DNA of 64,000 bases from Pelagibacteraceae bacterium AG-464-P07 (GTDB lineage: Bacteria; Pseudomonadota; Alphaproteobacteria; Pelagibacterales; Pelagibacteraceae), in the NCBI GenBank assembly GCA_003211695.1, contig QCSA01000002.1:62001-126000 (forward strand), read 5' to 3'. The notes below the pieces were generated by a model that was not told the DNA's origin, searched no databases, and saw only the letters and a list, made by a program, of their open reading frames with translations. Shown here piece after piece: positions 60,428 through 64,000 of this stretch; the first letter of the stretch is position 1; each line of letters opens with the position of its first letter. The translations under genes and the position numbers were made by a program.

Positions 60428-62854
60428 ATGGAAAAAATAAAATCTCACGCAAAAATTGCAATAATAGGTGGTGGGATTTTAGGCGTTAGCTTATTATATC
60501 ATCTTACCAAAGAAGGCTGGAAAGACTTGGTATTAATTGAAAAAGGAGAACTTACTTCTGGTTCTACTTGGCATGCCGCAGGCCAATGTCCACACATGGT
60601 AGGAAGTTATAATTTGGCTAAAGTTCATTTACATTCTACGAATCTTTACAAAAGTCTAGAAAAAGAAACTGGTCAGGCCACTGGATGGCACGGATGCGGT
60701 AGTTTAAGATTGGCTTACAAACAAGAAGATCTTGATTGGTTTTTTTATGTAAAAGGAATTTTAGATAATGTGGGATCACCTGCGGAGATAATTTCTACTA
60801 ATGAAATTTCAAAAATACATCCTTTTATAAAATTAGATGGAATTATTGGAGGCTTCCATACACCAGAAGACGGGCATACAGATCCAACAAGTACGACAAA
60901 TGCAATGGCCAAAGGAGCTAGAAATGGTGGAGCAAAAATATATCGAAACAATCGTGTCATTGACATTAAAGCACGCCCATCGGGAGAATGGGAAATTATA
61001 ACTGAGAGTGGCAATATTGTTTGCGAACATGTTGTTAATGCTGCGGGTAGCTTTTGTTCAGAAGTTAGCCAAATGGTAGGAATAAAAAATATACCAAGTA
61101 TCAATATGATTCATCATTATCTGGTTACTGAAGAGCATCCTGAAATTAAAAAATTAACAAAAGAACTACCTGTTGTAAGAGACCCAATTTCTTCCTGTTA
61201 TCTCCGCCAAGAAGGAAAAGGTTTATTAATTGGAATTTACGAAAAAAACTCAAAATGCTGGGCTTTAGATGGAATGGATTGGAAGTTTGATATGGAATTA
61301 TTGGAACCAGAACTTGATAGACTTGAAGAACATTTAAATAAGGGGATGGATAGAATTCCTCAGTTTAAAGATGTAGGGATTAAAAAAATAATTTGTGGTC
61401 CAATTACCCATACCCCGGATGATAATTTTTTTGCTGGACCAGCTCCTGGATTAAAAAATTTCTGGATGTTCTGTGCTGCAAGTATAGGCATAGCCCAAGG
61501 TGGAGGTGCTGGGAAATATCTTGCCCAATGGATAACTTACGGTGATGCAGATATAAATATGCTGGAGTTTGAACCAAGAAGATACCTAAGCTGGATAAAT
61601 AAAGATTATGCTATTGAGAAATGTAAGGATCAATATAGAAGAATGTATGTAACCGCCTTACCAAATGAAAGTATTGAGGTTGGAAGACCGATAAAAAAAA
61701 CACCTATTTATAAAAAATTGAAAGATTTGGGAGCTATTTACCTAGATTCATATGGTTGGGAAAAACCCTGCTGGTTCGCAAAACCTGGAATGAGAGAAGA
61801 GTACAGTTTTAAACGGTCTAATGCTTTTACTTATGTTCAAAAGGAATGTGAAAATGTTCAAAATAATGTTGGTGTTTTAGATTTAAGTACTTTTGCAAAA
61901 TATGAAATTTCTGGAAAAAATAGCGAATCTTTTTTAGATCGTTTATGTGCAAACAGGATTCCAAAAAAAGAAGGAAGCATTATTCTTACCCATATGCTTA
62001 ATGAAAAAGGACGCATTCAAACGGAATTAACAATAACGCGTTTTCCAAATAACGTTTTTTATGTTCTTTCTTCTACGGCTTCTGAAATTAGAGATTTTGA
62101 TTGGTTTAATCTTCATCTTAAAAAAGGAGAGTATGTAAGTATTAAAAATGTTACCCAGGATTATGGAGTGCTTGTTCTAGTAGGACCAAATTCGAGAAAA
62201 GTATTGTCTCAATTAACTTCTCAAAATTTACATAATAATGATTTTCCTTGGCTTAAAGGTAAAGAAATTTTAATTAACAAAATTCCAGTGAGAGCACTTA
62301 GAGTAAATTATGTTGGCGAATTAGGTTGGGAACTCCATCATTCTATGGATCAAATGGAAACATTATATGATTCAATCTATGAAGTAGGCAAGAAGGAAAA
62401 TATAATTAATTTTGGAACTTATGCAGTAAATTCTTTAAGAATGGAAAAAGCATACAGGGGTTGGGGCAGTGAACTTACTGGTGAAATTAGTTTAGTTGAA
62501 GCTGGCATGAGTCGTTTTTTTAATTTGAAGAAAAAAAATAATTTTATTGGGGCCAAAGCCCTTCAAAATAAATCTCAATCCGGAGTTGATATTAAAATTG
62601 TTTACTTGGAAGTTGATGTGGACAATGCTGATGCGAGAGGTAATGAGCCTGTTTACCATAACAATAAAGTGGTGGGAGTGGTTACTTCAGGAGGGTATGG
62701 ATTCAGGACCAAAAAAAGTCTAGCATTCGCTTACGTAAAATCTGATTTAGCTACTGGTGTAAACTTAGAAATTGAAATTCAAGGTCAAAGAAGAAAAACA
62801 AAAATACTCGATAAAGTTGTCTATGATCCGGACAATCAAAAATTAAGGGCCTAA
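60428..62854 (+). CDS. FAD-dependent dehydrogenase with GcvT domain (dimethylglycine/sarcosine dehydrogenase-like)
   Basis: An 808-residue enzyme of the DMGDH/SARDH family, oxidising N-methyl amines to secondary amines and passing the formaldehyde group to tetrahydrofolate. The FAD domain (about residues 1-390) has IAIIGGGILGVSLLYHLT and TSGSTWHAAGQCPHMV, where His aligns with the residue that carries covalent FAD in mammalian enzymes. The central part is FAO_M, and the C-terminal GcvT domains (about 470-800) show GVLDLSTFAKYEISGK, YVGELGWELHH and RMEKAYRGWGSEL. It is followed by a DmdA-like gene, so the unit probably feeds methyl groups into the C1 pool. Substrate is uncertain. Confidence 0.88.
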   Translation: MEKIKSHAKIAIIGGGILGVSLLYHLTKEGWKDLVLIEKGELTSGSTWHAAGQCPHMVGSYNLAKVHLHSTNLYKSLEKETGQATGWHGCGSLRLAYKQEDLDWFFYVKGILDNVGSPAEIISTNEISKIHPFIKLDGIIGGFHTPEDGHTDPTSTTNAMAKGARNGGAKIYRNNRVIDIKARPSGEWEIITESGNIVCEHVVNAAGSFCSEVSQMVGIKNIPSINMIHHYLVTEEHPEIKKLTKELPVVRDPISSCYLRQEGKGLLIGIYEKNSKCWALDGMDWKFDMELLEPELDRLEEHLNKGMDRIPQFKDVGIKKIICGPITHTPDDNFFAGPAPGLKNFWMFCAASIGIAQGGGAGKYLAQWITYGDADINMLEFEPRRYLSWINKDYAIEKCKDQYRRMYVTALPNESIEVGRPIKKTPIYKKLKDLGAIYLDSYGWEKPCWFAKPGMREEYSFKRSNAFTYVQKECENVQNNVGVLDLSTFAKYEISGKNSESFLDRLCANRIPKKEGSIILTHMLNEKGRIQTELTITRFPNNVFYVLSSTASEIRDFDWFNLHLKKGEYVSIKNVTQDYGVLVLVGPNSRKVLSQLTSQNLHNNDFPWLKGKEILINKIPVRALRVNYVGELGWELHHSMDQMETLYDSIYEVGKKENIINFGTYAVNSLRMEKAYRGWGSELTGEISLVEAGMSRFFNLKKKNNFIGAKALQNKSQSGVDIKIVYLEVDVDNADARGNEPVYHNNKVVGVVTSGGYGFRTKKSLAFAYVKSDLATGVNLEIEIQGQRRKTKILDKVVYDPDNQKLRA

Positions 62855-62915
62855 ACGATTTTATCTAGACAACTAAAATGAAATAAAGCATATTCTGAAT
62901 TTCAAAGGGAGATTC

Positions 62916-64000
62916 ATGGCAACAAGAACAAATACGCCTCCAAAACCTCATCTGGGATTTGGCACAAGAATTAGAAAGTCTCCATATTTTGAATCTACTT
63001 TAAAATGGGGCTGCAAAGAATATACCACTTATAATCACATGTATTTTCCTGTTTATTATAATACTCCCGAAGAGGATTTTTGGAGTTTAGTTAATGATGT
63101 TACACTTTGGGATGTTGCTGTAGAACGACAAGTAGAAATTAAAGGACCGGATGCAGCAAAATTTACACAACTATTAACGCCGAGAAATTTATCAAACTGT
63201 CAAGTTGATCAGTGTAAATATGTTTTAAATACAAATTACCAAGGTGGAATTCTTAGTGATCCAATATTGTTAAAATTGGCAGAAGATCATTGGTGGTATT
63301 CGATTTCGGATAGCGATCTTTTGCTTTGGGCCATGGGTGTTGCTGGAAAAAACAAATATGATATTGAACTTAGGGAACCTGATGTATCTCCATTGCAAGT
63401 TCAGGGACCAAAATCAAGAGATTTGATGAATGGTTTATTTGGATCATGGATTAATGATCTTAAATACTACTGGTTTAAACAAACGGATTTAGATGGAATA
63501 CCAGTAGTTGTTTCAAGAACTGGTTGGAGTGGTGAGATTGGTTATGAAGTTTACCTTCGAGATGCAAAGCGTGGTACAGATTTATACGAAAAGATTATGG
63601 CAGCGGGCAAACAGTATAAAATTGCTCCTACTGGACCATCACAAATCAGGAGGGTAGAGGCTGGAATTTTTTCATATTTTCAAGATATGCGAGTGACAGA
63701 CAATCCTTTTGAAATAGGCATGGACAGATTAGTTGATCTTGAAATGGAGATAGATTTTGTTGGTAAAGAAGCACTTAAGAAAATTAAAAAAGAAGGAATT
63801 AAAAGAAAATTGGTGGGCATAGAAATTCTTGGAGATCCTATAAGCAAAGTTGTTCCACCACAGTATACACCCGGGTACTTTGTGCCTGATCATTGGCCTG
63901 TATTTGATGATAAAAAAGAAATTGGCTATGTTACATCAAAGTGTTATTCCCCAAGATTAAAGAAAAATATTGGATATGCTTTTATACCCATTGATTATGT
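62916..64000 (+). CDS. DmdA-like GcvT-family methyltransferase, 3' partial
   Basis: The gene starts at ATG 62916, after AAAGGGAG, and is open at the right edge (361 residues seen). It is close to DMSP demethylase (DmdA): RIRKSPYFESTLKWG, YNHMYFPVYY, LWDVAVERQVEIKGPDAAKF (about residues 67-86), QLLTPRNLSNC, SISDSDLLLWA and VSPLQVQGPKSRDLM, then SRTGWSGEIGYEVYL. DmdA transfers a methyl group from DMSP to tetrahydrofolate. Several GcvT paralogs look similar, so I call it DmdA-like rather than dmdA. It follows the FAD/GcvT dehydrogenase by 61 bp; both use tetrahydrofolate. Confidence 0.82.
   Translation, partial: MATRTNTPPKPHLGFGTRIRKSPYFESTLKWGCKEYTTYNHMYFPVYYNTPEEDFWSLVNDVTLWDVAVERQVEIKGPDAAKFTQLLTPRNLSNCQVDQCKYVLNTNYQGGILSDPILLKLAEDHWWYSISDSDLLLWAMGVAGKNKYDIELREPDVSPLQVQGPKSRDLMNGLFGSWINDLKYYWFKQTDLDGIPVVVSRTGWSGEIGYEVYLRDAKRGTDLYEKIMAAGKQYKIAPTGPSQIRRVEAGIFSYFQDMRVTDNPFEIGMDRLVDLEMEIDFVGKEALKKIKKEGIKRKLVGIEILGDPISKVVPPQYTPGYFVPDHWPVFDDKKEIGYVTSKCYSPRLKKNIGYAFIPIDY

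Noticed and set aside
1-64000. CRISPR arrays, insertion sequences or rRNA genes
   Set aside because: No regularly spaced repeats, transposase motifs or rRNA-like sequence were found.

Overview
This 64 kb window is very A/T-rich, tightly packed DNA with 1-20 bp gaps, many stop/start overlaps and no stretch over about 300 bases without a gene or RNA gene. I see no insertion sequence, CRISPR array, rRNA or prophage. The gene set points to a streamlined marine alphaproteobacterium of the SAR11 / HIMB59 (AEGEAN-169) kind: DmdA-like and dimethylglycine-dehydrogenase-like C1 genes, a polar amino-acid ABC importer, DUF1289 and CODH/XDH-family genes, and alphaproteobacterial-looking tRNAs. The lineage is inferred from gene content and base composition only.

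Layout. 0-2.7 kb: end of a molybdenum-hydroxylase operon (FAD subunit, split XdhC with a small membrane ORF between the halves, MobA-like transferase) and a convergent MoaD-like gene. 2.8-9.3 kb: PhyH dioxygenase, lipoprotein, tRNA-Lys, DUF1289, aldo/keto reductase, a secreted MORN-repeat protein, enoyl-CoA hydratase, CoA-binding protein, TPR protein, tRNA-Met. 9.3-13.5 kb: surface-sugar genes (methyltransferase, rfbC-rfbA-rfbB, GT2). 13.5-19.6 kb: a cluster for making and salvaging methylthioadenosine (MTA): apt, mtnP, mtnA, an SMR-like transporter, a fused class II aldolase/short-chain dehydrogenase and a fused SpeD-SpeE. Spermidine synthesis releases MTA; MtnP splits it, Apt can recover adenine, MtnA isomerises the sugar, and the aldolase fusion is well placed to cleave it to DHAP. 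I regard this as the most interesting system here.

19.6-24.1 kb: amino-acid ABC importer (ATPase, binding protein, terminator, two permeases) and a DadA-like FAD oxidase. 24.1-29.3 kb: DUF6165, GT9, GT4, peroxiredoxin-like, beta-hydroxyacid dehydrogenase, MFS. 29.3-36.3 kb: rpoZ, dusA, TauE/SafE, phosphomannomutase, nrdAB with two NrdR-like boxes. 36.3-42.8 kb: PrpC/PrpD-like methylcitrate genes, LysE, phosphoglycolate phosphatase, a GlmU lacking its uridylyltransferase half, and glmS. 42.9-53.2 kb: housekeeping genes (class II DAHP synthase, cysS, cimA, trmJ, rpsD, grxD-bolA, purB, map, sfsA, cinA-like, GGACT-like).

53.3-59.6 kb is a variable locus around tRNA-Leu(TAA). Before the tRNA lie a glycosyltransferase and a truncated restriction/helicase-like fragment. 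After it lie a 5-FCL-like gene, an S-component-like membrane protein, a single-chain EcfT-A-A transporter and a DUF3047-like secreted protein. This block ends in a degraded copy (19 of 21 bases) of the tRNA-Leu 3' end, as expected of an old tRNA-targeted island without a recognisable integrase. Beyond it come nadK, an FAD/GcvT dehydrogenase and a DmdA-like gene that runs off the right edge.
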